Below the pieces are notes generated by a model, which worked only from the letters and a program-made list of their open reading frames with translations, was not told the DNA's origin and searched no databases. 64,000 nucleotides of DNA from Drechslerella dactyloides (Eukaryota > Ascomycota > Orbiliomycetes > Orbiliales > Orbiliaceae): positions 744,001 through 808,000 of the forward strand of contig JAGTWJ010000019.1 in assembly GCA_020064725.1 (NCBI GenBank), read 5' to 3'. The position numbers and the translations under genes are program-made. Positions 42,856-56,088 of the stretch are shown piece after piece. Within the stretch, counting starts at the first letter, position 1, and each line of letters opens with the position of its first letter.

Positions 42856-45800
42856 GGTCGCGGCGGATGCAGCGGTCCCCCAAGAGCTTGGGAGCTCTGG
42901 GTCGCGCGGCGATAGCTAGATCGTCGGTTTCGCAGCTGGAACGCTGTTAGCGGGGCTCTCCGAGGCAATCTCCCAGGGTGCAGGCAGACCCACCGGAGGT
43001 CCCTATGCAGAGAACCTGCAGACAGTAGATTGGCGACCGAGGCAGTCAGTATGCCCGGGGCCGATGCTGTCGAGATGTTGGATGATGTCGAGAGAAGGTT
43101 GGTGCGACAGGGAAGAAGCTGTGATCACCCCGGTTTTGTTTGTAGGAACGCCGGCTCCCAGCTCCAGGGCAGCGGATCTCAGCTTCAAGAGCGGCCAACA
43201 CTATCTCGACAGGTTCCGCAGGGGTATTCGAAGGGTTCAGCAGCTAGGGTGGCAGGGGCTTCGGAGCCTCCGTGATATATACTTTATATATATATCTATA
43301 TCTCGATGCTATCGCGGGCACTGGAATATGACGGTACGTAGTGTCTCTTGTCTCTATATCTGCGGATTGAATACCGGTTAGCTAATACGCGAAACAGCGC
43401 GAAAGCGACAGCGCACGGCGTCTGGGCGGAGGATGGTGACATACAGAATTATGTAACAGAGATCGGGGTCCAAAACGGCGCGAACCGAGTCGCGGATGTT
43501 GGCAGGAGGATGCTATTAGGTAAGAAGAATCGAAAGACGAGAGAGCACGAAGGAGATGCTGAGAAATATGTCGAGAAGGAAGGCACCATTAGCGACAGCC
43601 TTGCAGTAGCGGCGAACGGCCTGCGGAACAAAGAATGGACTTGCAAGAGGCCAAGGCGACGCCGCAGCCTTCTTTAAGAAGCCTCGCCGTCCGTCCTGCA
43701 GACGCAATCAGAAAAACAAACGTCGCAAACCGCAGGCAGGCACCAGAAACCCGCGACGATGCCGATGCAACCAAGATGACAGCGCGAGAGCCGGTACCGG
43801 GAAGTTTAATGACCGGCAGAGGGAGAACAGGGAGGCTTACGGTATCGTCTTGACGTGCCCGCTGCTGCCTGTCGACGTCGACCAAATTGCGCTCCGGGGC
43901 CTGGGCCTCGTCCGTTCGAACCGGCGAGGAAAATATGCCAACCGATCGATCGAATCTCGTCGAAAGAGAGGGCTCGGATATGCCTCCAGGGAGAGAAGAC
44001 GAGAGATCCGAAGCAAGGGCGCCGGATCGAGCTCCAGCCAGTCGCTGATCAATGCCGCAATGGACCAGCTCCCACGAGCAGCCCAGCTGGGACTAATATC
44101 AATCCACCCTCAAATCCATTCAGGTTAGCCGGCGAGATTACGAAAGGTCCCCTTTTTCCAGACGATCGATTCTTAAATCCAGCTTGGTAACGTTGACCCG
44201 GTCTTTAGGCAGATGGTGATTCAGGACGAGAGGTTTCGACCTCAGGATGTTATATTGGAGTCGTCACCGCCCTGACCTCGAGACCGGCAGATGGATTGAC
44301 AGCGTACAATCTCTCGACTCGAATTCAAATAACCAGTTGTCCCTGAAATACAAACATCTCGCAGCCCAGTCGGTTAAAAGAGCACCTACCCAGAAGAAGC
44401 CAGCGGCAGGAGAATAACGTTCCGTGTTCCTGACCGAAAAACCTGGCCCGGCCGGGCTGCAGAGCGGGGCAGGCGGCGGGGACCATGTCAGCAACCAGGG
44501 GCTCCAAAACGGCACTTCATGCAGCCATTTATCACCCGCCTCCTCGCTGGCCAGGAGATCTAGTGACCTTGGAAGGAACAGAGCTGCGATTTGAATTTGC
44601 ATTCCACCCTGCGAAAGACCAACTGCAACTGCAGGATGATACACCCGCCCCTTACATACATCGACCATTCTTTCGCGCCGCTGCGTCGATATTTACAAAT
44701 TGAACCGAGGATATCCGATCGATCGATCGATCGATTGATAGAAAGCCGAGCAAACCAAGGTGTATTATAGGCACCTTGGCCTGTCTGTCGAAAGCTTGAG
44801 GTATCGCCGAGCCAAATTTAATGAACTGGCCCTCGCCAGAATACCCCAACTCTTCTAAATCAAATAGTCGCGACCACCTGCATATAGCGGGATATATCAT
44901 GAGAACTAAGGTGCTCTAGCGCTCGAAATTCTCCACCCGGCCAGCGCAGACCCATACAACCTTACATCACGGAAGTTTTATCCAAGAAATATGCACCCCA
45001 ATGCTCCGCCGTCACACGTTGGTCGCAACCCGCGATCTCCAGGAACGCTGCCTTATCCAGTGACCCATGCCATGCAAGGCCACGACCGCGACTACAAGTT
45101 GTAGGCGACGCGAACAGGTCCTCCAGCTCAGTTAGCACTTTCTTCTTTCCGCAGTTGGACGCGATGAGGCATTTGCTGAGCGCGATGAATCTCGCTTGGG
45201 TTATCGATACATCGTATCGCCGGCTGAAGGATCGCGATCGCGATCGCTAGCTATATGCCCTTGGTGTTTTAAATTGATTAGTATATTTGCACACCTGGGA
45301 GTTTATCTGAGGCCTATGGTCTCAATCCAGAGCTCCACAGGATAATGGGCATTCACGTGAACTAAGCATCAGAATTACCATGTTAACTGTTCAAAATATT
45401 ATATTATAACCCATGACGCCAATTATCAATACTCAATAAATAGTTGGCTGCCCCACGTCGGCAGGATTAACCCAACGTCTCAAATTCTAGAAAGCCTAAA
45501 TACCAACAGGACCAGGGATCGAGAATTACACCCCGAGGCTAGCGAAGTCTTACCCTGCAGGAACACGAGCGCGCAACCGCAGTATCTGTCGTATGAATGT
45601 CGACATACCCGCACCGTTGGGTCTCACGTTGTCCATCTCATTAGTCTCAAACATCGTCTGTTCTACAACTAGACTCTGAGTTACTAATAGCTGAGCGAGC
45701 TCCACGCTTGGTTCGCACGCTATGTGTAGAACTGTTGATTCGATGCAACAACGTGAATGCAAGGTATATCGACAATCGAGTTCTACTCTGTGATCAATAC

Positions 45801-46130
45801 ATCCAGCGCTGGTATAAATACACTAAGAAAGCTCTATATAATATGCATATGAATCTATCAAAAACGTAACCACCCCCGCAAAAGAAAAGTCACAGCTCTA
45901 CCACTCAATGAGTATTTGTGTCATGTTCCCACCCAGCCTACCGTGCCCTCTGGGTAGCTATCCAATCACTCTTGATGATCCATCAACTTGCTCAAAGCAC
46001 CCAGGAATATAACGAGAGAATCACCAACAGCGCCCCCGATCCAACCACCATGATATTATGCAAAACATCGCATCGGTTATATATTGTATACCATCCCTAC
46101 TCTTTGAATCCGCGCCATCAAATCTTGCAT
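42856..46130. other. 3.3-kb region upstream of TSC1
   Basis: Short overlapping frames only, with no motif or exon chain I can defend. It should contain the TSC1 promoter and leader on the left and the FAD synthase 3' flank on the right. A CGAT repeat is at 44716-44735, and GATCGCGATCGC-type palindromic repeats lie near 45235. Confidence 0.5.
44716..44735. repeat. CGAT tetranucleotide repeat
   Basis: About five tandem copies of CGAT in intergenic DNA; a simple microsatellite. Confidence 0.85.
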
Positions 46131-47393
46131 TTATCGATCCCGTCCTAATCTCTCCTGCTCATCCGCGTGGAAATCCAGCTCGTACGCTGGCCGGAAGCAC
46201 GAACTCAGGCTCTTTCGTCGCTCTGCTGTCGCCTCTCCGTTTGTTTCTGCGGCGGTCTTCGCCATGCCCCGTTGCAGCGCTGGATTTGGGTGCGTGTCTG
46301 TCGTGCCGCCTAGACTTGTGTATCCCAGGTCGTAAAGTGGACAATACGGTATCTCCAGCTCTCTCAGGAACTATCAACGTAAATATGTTAGCATAACTCT
46401 CCAATGCAACCATCAAAACAAGCAGCAGAGTGATGGCGATAAGTAAGTATGATATAGCTGGACGGTACTCACCCCCCACACATCGGCATAACACCAATCG
46501 ATAACCGGATGACACCGCATAAAAGCCGGCCACCCGCCGTCCGTCATATCAAAATGCCGTAGTGACCCACCATGCGGATCCGTCCGCCGCGTCCCGACAA
46601 ATACCGCTCTAACCGCCGGATTCTGCGCCAGGTACACGCGGAACGCGGCCTTCATCCCCTTATTCTCATCGTACCGGAGCAGCGCGAGATGGTATTCGCG
46701 CACGCAGCGGGCGACGAACGAGTCGACTTCGGCAAAGGGGTGCGAAGAGTGGATGTAAACCGTCTGGATTTCGCGCTGCTGCACCGACCCGTTGCCGTTG
46801 CCGTTGCTGACGCTGGAGTGCGAGGTGCCGTTGCTGGAGGCCGGGGTATTGGGTGTCGGCGGTGTGTTCTCGCCTTCTTCCTCGGATGGGGATGGTAACG
46901 GCGTCGGCTCGGCATGGGAGTCTGTTTGTACCGGGTGGAATAACGATGGTGGTGTAGAGGCGGTGACGACGCTCTCCGGTGTCGCTGGGTATGCTGCCGC
47001 GGCCGAAAAGCTCTTCCCCTGAGCTATGGCGGTGAAGTACTCGTCTAGAACTGCGAGTAGCAGTATCAGCAGCACGAGACAGTCCTTCCCGCCATTGAAC
47101 GATAGCGCGATATGCTCGAGCCTATATCAATCACTCTGATCAGTCATTTTATCCAGCCAATACAGGGCGCCGGAAGGAGCCGGTAGGCGCGCAACATACC
47201 CGTATACCTCGAGCGCGCGGGCTATAACGAACAGCGATATCCGCGTATGCTCCTGAACGGACCGCAGCCGCTCCGTAGCCGCCGGGCGGGCGAGGAAGGC
47301 AGCAAGCTTAGCGTTGATGCGACGACAGACAGCGGGAAGATCGTGCTCCTGCCGGTCGTCCGGCGAGGTAGCGGTGCCGTCGAGGGTTGTCAT
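46131..47393 (-). CDS. fad1: FAD synthase (FMN adenylyltransferase, PAPS-reductase fold)
   Basis: Transfers AMP from ATP to FMN, the last step of FAD synthesis, in the cytosol. Minus-strand exons 47200-47393, 46473-47121 and 46131-46370 are in phase and give 360 aa. The PP-loop LSFNGGKDCLVLL (SFNGGKD at 72-78) is formed just after the first junction. An inserted low-complexity stretch of about 75 residues follows (Pro/Ser/Thr/Glu, then Asn-Gly repeats), then QTVYIHS, FVGTRRTDPHGGSL with the FAD1 Arg, FDMTDGGWPAFMRCHPVIDW, and after the second junction FLRELEIPYCPLYDLGYTSL and GGTTDTHPNPAL. Yeast Fad1 is about 306 aa; the insertion explains the extra length. Confidence 0.93.
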
Positions 47394-47965
47394 ATCGGTA
47401 GAATTCTGGCTCCGGCGGACAGCAGATGAAATGGAGTAGGTCGGCGGACGAGTGAGGATTGAAGAAGCTGTTCGGATGAGGCGATAGATATCTCGGACTG
47501 CCTATCCGGTCTATAGCATTCTAGCTGTGTAACAAAAACGTGGGATGGATGCCGTTGAAGGGCGGTAGCTAGCCGGATCGAGATGCGCGCAGATAGGGAA
47601 CTGATGCAGCCAAGGACTCAAACAGACGCAATGCAAAGCAGCGTGACAAAGATACCGACGAACGTCAAGACTCTGTGCGCAAAACGAAGGAGATGGCGTC
47701 GGTATGTAGATGTGTACTTATAGTAGTAAGCTGTGCTGACGGCGACGGATGGAGCATGGAGCTCCGGAGGCGAGGTTTCCATTCACAACCTGTCATTCAG
47801 GAGGGAGCAGCCGCAGGGGCTCCGACGCCTTCTGCTTCCGTCGAATCGGCAGCACCGGCAACCACCGCAACGCACAAAATAGCACTAGTAGGTATCTTAC
47901 AATCCCAATTGCATCTTTGTGCGTGTATCCGCTTGCATCCTCCCGCTGGTGCCGGGCCCAAGAAA

Positions 47966-48001
<36 letters not shown>

Positions 48002-48042
48002 GTCCGGGTAGATGGATAATAATATACAGTGGAGCGGTAAAT
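47394..48042. other. FAD1-SUV3 intergenic region
   Basis: The promoter of FAD1 and the 3' flank of SUV3 share about 650 bp. It contains an AT microsatellite at 47968-47997. Confidence 0.6.
47968..47997. repeat. AT dinucleotide microsatellite
   Basis: An uninterrupted run of about 30 bp of alternating A and T, about 45 bp beyond the SUV3 stop codon. Confidence 0.9.
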
Positions 48043-50672
48043 CTACGTCCGTGCAAAGTGTTCACGCCGTCTCGCCGGCTGCCAAAAGTCCTTTGCGGCC
48101 ACGCCCGGCACCGTCTCTCGCGACAGCGTCGGCGACGGGAACTGCGTCCGGTTTGGGCCATGCCCTGCCCTCGTGTGGGTATCTATAGCCCGGCTGACAG
48201 CGCCTCTGATGGGCGGCCGGCGCATCAGCGTCTCGTCATCCTTGCCCTGCAACTTCATCGCCTCATCGATACGCTGCTCCACAGCCTCCTTGAGCGTCAT
48301 CGTGATATCCTCGCCCCCAAGGGTGTGTCGGAACCGTTGGCTATATATCGAGAGTATTCGTTAACTCGAGTTCAACTCCGTCTACTGAGATAAAGTAGGG
48401 TGATATGAAGGTAATGGAGCGAGACGGCACTTACGAAACCCACGCGTACAGCATGATCACCGAATGCAGCTCCTCAAGCCGCTCAATCATGCCCTCCAGC
48501 TTCTCCGCCTGGATATCGAGCGCCTCAATGTCCACCACACTCTCCGGGAACGTCAACAACGTGCTACGCTTCCCCTCTCCAATTGCGCTTGCAAACGCTC
48601 TGAATGCTCTGATCGATGAAGGGAGCTTCAGCTTGACTGGTGCGAGCGACAGATTGATCTTCTCCATATCTGACAGGGCACCGAGCGGATCTTTGCCGCT
48701 CTTCTTCTCATCGCTAGTCGGCTCCAGGAGTTTGGCAACCTCGATCATCGGCTTGACGTTGCTGAGCTCAAACATCTCAGACACGTCGGATTGCAGTGCG
48801 ATCCGCTCAAGGACCTGGTAGAAAGGGATTTCCGCAGAGAGCAGTGCGCAGTACTTCTCGATCACGGAGTTGCGCGGGATGAGAACCGCACGATCGATTT
48901 GTGGGGGCTCCGTCCTCATGTTCTCTCGGAGGAGGTCGAGGTCCTGCTCGGCCAGTGTTGTCGCATACCCTATCTTGCCGTCGGTCGGTGGGCCTGGTGT
49001 CGGGTCGCTTTTTGGCAGTTCCCGAGGTGGTGAGGCTGCGTCGACGGCGGTATCCCAGCTCTCTTCGGTCTCTTCTACCTCCTTCTTCGGCGCTTCAGCC
49101 GGGGCGGTCTTTTTGTCGTCACTTGATGACCGGTAGCGGCCAGCCCGACCCGCAATTTGGCGTGTTAGAGGCACCGGAATGACGATATATCCCTTTCCAT
49201 CATACTTCAACATCGTGCTAAAGATGACCCGCTTGATGCTCCTGTTCACTCTGTTAGCGACTTCCCAAACATATTTTCGAACGAGGCGTATCTCACAAGT
49301 TGAGCCCAAGCCCAATGGCGTCGGATGCAACCAGCACATCGTAATCGTTATCAGGGTCGTTGAAATACTGCGCTTGCAGCGCCCGTGTCTCCGCTGGCAA
49401 GGCACCGTAGACAATAGCGCACTTTAGCCCCGTATGGTGCTGAACCGCATGCTTCAGTGCGTGAATATCCTTCCTAGAAAACCCGACTATGCAGTCGCCC
49501 TTCCGGACATTCTTCAGGTCCCCTCCCAAAGACTGGTCCATCACCTCCAACTTGCCCAGCCGCTGGTACCTATGAATTATAAGCTCCTCACCACACAAAT
49601 CCGCCAACTTCTGTATCATACTGGTCGCTCGCTCCTCGCCGCACAAGTGCAACTCCTTCGCCATGATGCCTAATACTGCATGTGTCCACGCCCACCCTCG
49701 CTCCTTGTCCGATAACATTTGTATCTCGTCAATCACAGCCACCTCGAGCGGCTGCTCCACCACCGCCATCTCCACGGTCGACGACGTCAACTTGACATCT
49801 TCCCCTTCCAAGCGGCGCTCTTCCCCGGTGACGAGATTACACGGTATCCCCTTCGCATTCAAACGTAGGTAAACTTCGTGCGCCAGCAGCCGCAGCGGGC
49901 CACAGTAGATGCCGTTTCCTGCCTCCTCGAGTCTCTTCAGCGCATTGTACGTCTTCCCGCTGTTCGTCGGGCCGACGTGCAAGTGCCAGGTCCGTTTCAT
50001 CGTACGCGTCTTCGGGAACCATTCGGCCGGATGTCGAAGATCTGCGAGGTTCCGTTGGGCGGTAACGCAGTGTCCCGTATCGTATTTTCGCATGATAAAG
50101 GTGTCCATGAGCGCGACGTCCAGCCCGGTCACCCCACGTTGCGAATATATGTTCTTGAAGGTTTCCACATCGCGCAGAGCTTCGAGAATATCGAGCGGTG
50201 TATCTGCCGGCGGGTCGCCGGCGATGCCGACTGCCTTCCGGATGGCCTCGATGTACTCGCGGAAGAGGTCCTTGAATTTCGTAGGGTCCTCATCGCGCAA
50301 TTGTGTAGCTGCATCACTCCAAATGACGCGAGTCTGCTTGTCGGTCGGGCTGAGCTTGAAGACGGAGCCGAGCCGCTCCTTTAGGAGTGCTGTGCTCCAT
50401 GGCCGCTCCGGCTGAGGGGCGGCAGCAGGACGGGCTCGAGCCTGCCCACCCACGAAACGTGGGGGGAGCTTGAAGGCAGGTGGATCGCGTTTGGAGCCAC
50501 GTTCGGAAAGCCGCTCTTCAAGGAACTGGCGGCCGGGACGCTGCGGTTTCGTTGCTCGGAGCTTAGGAGCGGTTGTGGAGAGGTGGCGGGGCGGCGGCTT
50601 TGAGGATAGGCGGCATATGAGGCAGACGGACGGCCGCGGGCGGGCTGTCAGACCGGACGCTGCCCGCCGCAT
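48043..50672 (-). CDS. suv3: Mitochondrial ATP-dependent RNA helicase SUV3
   Basis: Helicase subunit of the mitochondrial RNA degradosome; it partners an exoribonuclease in mitochondrial RNA turnover. Minus-strand exons 49297-50672, 48435-49241 and 48043-48340 give 826 aa. The Arg/Ser-rich N-terminus (about 1-45) fits a mitochondrial presequence. Landmarks are HVGPTNSGKT (Walker A, 234-241), YCGPLRLLAHEVY, NLVTGEERR, AVIDEIQML (DEIQ at 315-318), VGFSRKDIHALK, CAIVYGALPAETR, VLVASDAIGLGLNLS, then RQIAGRAGRY. An acidic/Pro-rich insertion of about 60 residues follows the last motif before the SUV3 C-terminal domain (LDLLRENM onward). The final exon carries the C-terminal helix and a basic tail (DFWQPARRREHF). 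Confidence 0.95.
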
Positions 50673-51889
50673 GACGGCTCCTTGGATTTAGCTGGAGGAG
50701 TTGTAGTAATTGTGCACGATCTATCGTATCATGGGTCGTATCGTGCTAATCGCGACAGTTAGTCGAGGGGTGGAGGGGCACCATAGAAGGCAACGGTACC
50801 TAGGAGTCAATGCGCGTTCACTAACCTAGGGAATGGACTTCTGACAGCGGAGAGTATTGTCTGTCGCGACTGTTTACATTCTCCAGCCTAGGCAGCAGGC
50901 GTAGTGCGACCGTGATGCGGAGAGGCGATGGCGATGATGTCGCGAGAGGGTAGCGGTGTCGACCTGTCGCGCAGGGTTTTTTTCTTGCCTTGCCTCGCTT
51001 GTAGCCCGGGCGCTCGCCAAGCAAACACTGGTTACACAGACTCGGCTATGTTGTGACAGATGCCTCATCCGATGTATGATAGCGTCTGCAACTGCACCTG
51101 CTATCTGATCATGGAGAAGCTTAGGATAGGACAAGCTTGCCCCAAGTCCGCTCCATGATATTTGTGCACACTCTGTTCGCCATTGTCGTGACAATATATA
51201 AACCGAACTATATACGTAATTATACATGCGGCACTAGCATGACGCGGAGTGAGTCGGCAACGAAAACCGAATAACTCGAGTGCTAGTGGATATCTGCATA
51301 GTCTAGTAATGAGACGAGTGCTGGGCTACTAAAAGAAATTGCGTGAGCTTTGCTCACCAAACGGAAACCTGCGCGTTTCTTAGTGAACTCACAACCGTCT
51401 GGCTTCTAGACTAAGATCCGCAGACAAACAACGATCGATAGATCTCGAGAGACGGGATAAATAAAGATATGACTATAATAGCAATATATATGCCTAGGTA
51501 CTAGATAGAGTTTTTAAGAACAGCAGACTTTGTGAGCGGGTTAAAGAATGGTTTTTGTAACGGAGAAGGATGATGTACGTGCCAACATCCGGTCTATCAG
51601 TGTGCGCGTGTGCAGCCGACTTGCACGCTCGGCCTATCACGTAGATTGCAGTCGATTGTGATATTAGAATTAGAATTATAATATAAGTCTCTCCATAACA
51701 GCCTCGACTCCCATAACTACTCATTCATATGTAGATAAATACCGTGCTGTATATCTCACGGTGCTAAAACTGCTACCGTCAGTTGCAAGCCGCATTTCAA
51801 CCACCTCATCGCAGCCTCAACCGATATCGATCACATGCCAGTTGGCCTACCAGAACACCCTTAAGGACTTCGTCTACCCCGCCATAGCC
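50673..51889. other. Intergenic between SUV3 and the orphan gene
   Basis: 1.2 kb between divergent genes. It is AT-richer towards the right and no element was recognised. Confidence 0.5.
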
Positions 51890-54800
51890 ATGGAGCCTGT
51901 GCAACCTGGGCAGAGAGCGACCCGTGCGCGGCCACTTGAGCAGCCACAACACGAGCCTATTTCCATCCCTCTCGACGAATTTGATGGAGACGACTTTTTC
52001 GACTGCTTCGAATTGGCGGCTGGAACGGGGCCTCGCCTCAATCCATGGAATGATCAAGAGCGTTATGTCATGAACCAGATTTATGATGAATGGACTAACC
52101 GCAATGGGAACCATCATCCTTTCCCGAAGTCGTTGCTTGAGGGTCATGCGCCCTTAAGCCTAAGGTTCCCCAACGGCGATCAGGCACGGATTGAACGTGT
52201 CACAAAGTTCTACTTCTTTGCTTGGCTACAAAAGGGTAAGCGTGTGACCGTCCTGATGGCAAGGTCATCACTGGGTAGAATTAAAAAGCTGGCTGTGGAC
52301 TAAATGGACTTCATGCGATATATAGACTTGATATTCGATAATATTCTAGTAAGCACACGGGTCAATATACGCTGAATGCGCTGTTCGAAATCAGCGGCAT
52401 TTGTTTGAAGGCAGAGGTAATCTAATGTTGGTACACGTTGCGACAATTAATTAGGTCGAAGCAGGAGCCGGCGGCACTGCGCCTTCAGGCTCAGCGGGAC
52501 AGAAAAGTGAATCGCCATCGAAGTGCCGCGCCAGGACAGTCTCCCAAATGCAATGGGAAGGTATTTCTGAGGTTCTGGAAGGAGATGAGACATTCTCGCG
52601 AGACTTTGTCCAGGCAAGCCTGGCCTCGAACCTGGGTTATCCCCAAGCTGGCAGCAAGGCAGATTTCCGTAGCGAAATGTCTATACTTAGACTGAAGATG
52701 GGTATCGATACGGCGAAGTTTGAGCAATTCTTGAACGATAGGTCTCCAACTCTCGAATGGAAGTGTGTATGACCCGTCCACCCCCTGCAAAATATGATAC
52801 TCACAGCTACCGGCATATTTCATGCGAGAATATCCTATTCGACCTCAATTATATTGCTAATATGCTTACGAAATACTTAAATCTAAAAGAGCTCTTGTTT
52901 CGTTGATCCCATGCCTCCACGGCCTGAAACCCTCCGAGGAACAAATCGCAGAAACAGCCTCTCTCACTCAACTGGCCGGCCTATTGTACGTTCTCCAGCA
53001 TGACACCCTCATGTTTCAGCAAGCTTGTGTAGTCGACCGTATCCTCGACAAGCCAAGCTATCCGGTTTCCGCCATCTCTTGGATAATGCGCGAAAAAAAG
53101 GACTCCACGGTCTCTGAAGCGATAAATATGGCTATGGAAGTTTTCCGGGGGCTGGCAAACAGATTCAACAACCTCTCATCTCAGATGGATACCGAGGCTC
53201 AACGCCGCACTGAAAATAAGTGCAATTATGTTGAGGCAACTCGCGACCTTCTGTTCGGATCCATGTTGTGGCACAAACGTCGTAAGGCGCGTACCGAGCG
53301 CGATGCTAAGCGACACAGATACTATCCCATCCCTGAACACAAACTGGAGGATCTACAGCAGCGGCAGGGGGTGTCTGGAGATGGGGCAGACTGGCTACTT
53401 GAATCGGTGAGTGATTATAATTAGACCGTTAATCTTTTACATCAATTATATAGTAGGAATGGTAGATTTCAGCGAGATGATTCAAATTCATGATTCAATA
53501 TTCCCAAGCGGAACTCGAAACAAAAACTAAGGGTGGTTTGCAAATTAATGCATTATCAACCTTCAGAAGGAGGAGGATTAGCAGGAATTTATTGATGAAC
53601 ATCGTTTCTGATAGATCTACTAACCAATTTTCGACATAGATCATTTCTGACCCTTTCAAGACCTATCTTGAACGTTATAAACGCCCACCATGGAATAGAT
53701 TTCTCCGTATGCACACGATTATTGAGGGTCTGGATGCTTGGTATCGAGTACCCGATATCTCGCTTAAATGCATTCACAGGATCATCACACTTTTGCAAGC
53801 CCATACGAGAATGTTGGTCATTATTCCTCCGTACCTGTTTGTTTATCATGGATGGGCGGTATAGCTGGTATAGGTGTATGCTCACTGGGGACGATATAGC
53901 ATCGACGATATCGACGAGTGCACTGGCCGGAATGATGACAACGCCGCTACTCGGGTCAGATCTCCGCAATCCATCAATTCTGGAAGTTACTTGATCGTCA
54001 AGTGTCTTGAGGAAATTCGGCGACTCCCTAAGGCCCAATGGGGGGCGACTATGGAGATCTTCAGCCGTGAGTTTTTTCTTTGCTAGTTCAAACGCATGGG
54101 GATTGCCTGAGTAACTTCATATTTAATCATTGGTCGGGGTTCCGCTAACGAGCCGATCCATTGGGTAGAGGAGCTTGGCAAGCTTCATGAAGGGCAGGAG
54201 TTCGATCTTCGTTGGGGCACCGGCTCTGAACATGTACATAGGGTTCCTACTATGGAACAGCATGCAGAAATGGTCGACTCTAGTATGAACCCTTGCGCCA
54301 TCGCATTATTTTGACCCTCTGCATCTTCGTCCCGGTTTAGAAATGGCACTTAGCCTGTCGGCTGCAGGTGGCTTACAAATCGGTCTATCTCTAGAAACGG
54401 GCTCTCTCATTCGACTAGCCGCTAGGTTCATGATGCATCATGCCAAAGTAAACAAGTAAGGGTTATAATTACCTCTCTTCTGATTGTTTTTAAACGCACC
54501 TTGATCACTACGGAAAGCTTACCTGCTCTGCCGCCAGAGGTGTCACCAACGAAAATCTTTTGAGACTCTGGGATGTATTAGGGCAATGCCTCCCTATTCA
54601 AAATGAGTATTCAAGACTGTTCAACGATTCCTCAGATTTCGACGAGCACTTGTGTTCGTTCATGCTAGCTGACGCTATCGAAATGGGTACTCCAAGCGAC
54701 GTGAGCCAGCTAAAAGATCTCTTCCGATCGCTTGCACGACGGACCGGGCAGCCAATGGTGGAACAGAAGGCTGCCGTTCAAAAGATCCTCAAGAGAACTA

Positions 54801-54943
54801 ACACTATTGAGTGTACATTCAAGCATATGAAAATGTTGGAGGCGGATATTGATCGTCTTCTCAATAAGTTTGAGGCTAGTCTGGGGAAGAATTGGCATAT
54901 TCGCGGACTTCTGGCCGTATTGGATGTGAAGCATAAGGCCTAG
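51890..54943 (+). CDS. Unrecognised multi-exon protein (orphan)
   Basis: No family recognised. Best phase-consistent model, 697 aa: 51890-52235, 52465-52762, 52890-53406, 53640-53706, 53780-53873, 53987-54066, 54112-54282, 54341-54455, 54538-54943. Start MEPVQPGQRA at 51890; the frame is open to 51761. The protein is mostly helical and charged, with segments such as ALVSLIPCLHGLKPSEEQ, DPFKTYLERYKRPPWNRFL, KCLEEIRRLPKAQWG, GRGSANEPIHWVEELGKL and TNENLLRLWDVLGQCLPIQ. No membrane segment, signal peptide or catalytic motif is visible. The exons from 53987 to the end are well supported by matching phases and good donors. The stretch 53640-53986 is ambiguous, and an extra exon at 52350-52411 (reading HTGQYTLNALFEISGICLKA) is possible with another first donor. 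It sits in a gene-sparse area. Confidence 0.55.
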
Positions 54944-55503
54944 ACTCACGCCGGGCCGTATGATTCGAAAGTGGGAAGTTTCTTTAGAGCGGGCGTGCTA
55001 ATGTCTCTTTTTTCGTTTTTTTTGGGTAGATACCAGGTTCCCCAGATTCGGCTGCCGTGGAGGGACGAGCAGTACTTTATCTGTAGCTAAAGGACAATCG
55101 ATCACGTATGCACGGACCGGCGTCCGTCATAGTCTAGTATTAAGAAGCTCCGCGCCGCATCCGTCGTACGTATATAGCTATACATCTCACATCCCGACTA
55201 CCTATTACACTCTCACGATTCGTCACTATCGAAGCCTGAATCGTCTATGCACTCATATATATATGTAGCATTCATATAAATACAGCTGCGCACCATATGA
55301 CCCGACAGACCGACTGCCGTCCCAACATCAAGAGAACATATTCTGCTAATACAACATGACTGAAGACCTCGAAATCCCTTCGGTTTTGACCCTTTGGAAG
55401 CGATATTCTCGATCCAGCCGGCCGGAAACACCTCCGCACGCAACTAAATCACAAGGAGGAAACGTATTAGATTCGATAAAGCAGGGTCTAAGCCCACGAA
55501 GAG
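54944..55503. other. Convergent intergenic region
   Basis: 560 bp between the 3' ends of the orphan gene and the 178-aa mitochondrial gene; AT-rich, nothing recognised. Confidence 0.55.
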
Positions 55504-56088
55504 TCACTTTCTAGATACATAATTGAATCCATCTGTCTCTCTATACGACGGAATGGAAGGCTTGTACCTGGTGTACCGGTTCCTAAGTCCCTTCTCCCAC
55601 CAGACCTGTCAGCTTGACTACGAGACAGATACTAGGCTCGCCGGAACACTTACTTCGACCCAGACTCTCGGCGCGCTTGGGGAGATTTCGAGATCATTGA
55701 ATTCGACCCCTTTGCCGTTCTGATAAAAGGTTGCTAACGGTTTACCTTCTTCTAGATCTTTGATCATCCCCGCCACGTTTATACGATCGTCCGCTCTCTT
55801 TTCTGTCTTTAAGATTTCCTTCAACTCTCGGAGTCGTTCGGTCATTATTTCTGTCAGAGGTCCAGGCTTCATATCGGTGGTGTTGGCTTTCTTGCTGTGA
55901 TCCGGTGCGGTAGACTTGACCGACTTTTGGAGATTGGGCGTTGAACGAGTTGTAGAGGACCTTTTTGAGTGTCCACGGCAGCTACCTATATCCAAGGGCT
56001 GTGATTGTGCACCAGGGAAGAACGGTGCTAGACGTGCAGGTCGAGGGGATAACCGGACGCTTCGGACAATGCGCGTTATGGACGCCAT
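55504..56088 (-). CDS. Small probable mitochondrial protein of unknown function
   Basis: Minus-strand exons 55654-56088 and 55504-55605 (48-bp intron, donor GTAAGT, acceptor CAG) give 178 aa. I do not recognise the family. The N-terminus MASITRIVRSVRLSPRPARL has five Arg and no acidic residue, as in a mitochondrial presequence. A charged helix follows (TEIMTERLRELKEILKTEKR), then a compact region with FYQNGKGVEFNDLEIS, and across the junction RVWVEVWWEKGLRNRYTRY. It could be a mitoribosomal or assembly protein; that is inference only. It converges with the orphan gene and is divergent from SEC1. Confidence 0.6.

Noticed and set aside
44264..44668. 134-codon minus-strand frame upstream of TSC1
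   Set aside because: No family resemblance and overlapping open frames on both strands; likely promoter or leader DNA.
53859..53873. Two in-frame TAG codons suggesting that the orphan gene is a pseudogene
   Set aside because: Introns at 53707-53779 and 53874-53986 remove the problem: the exon between them is read in another frame, with all phases consistent.
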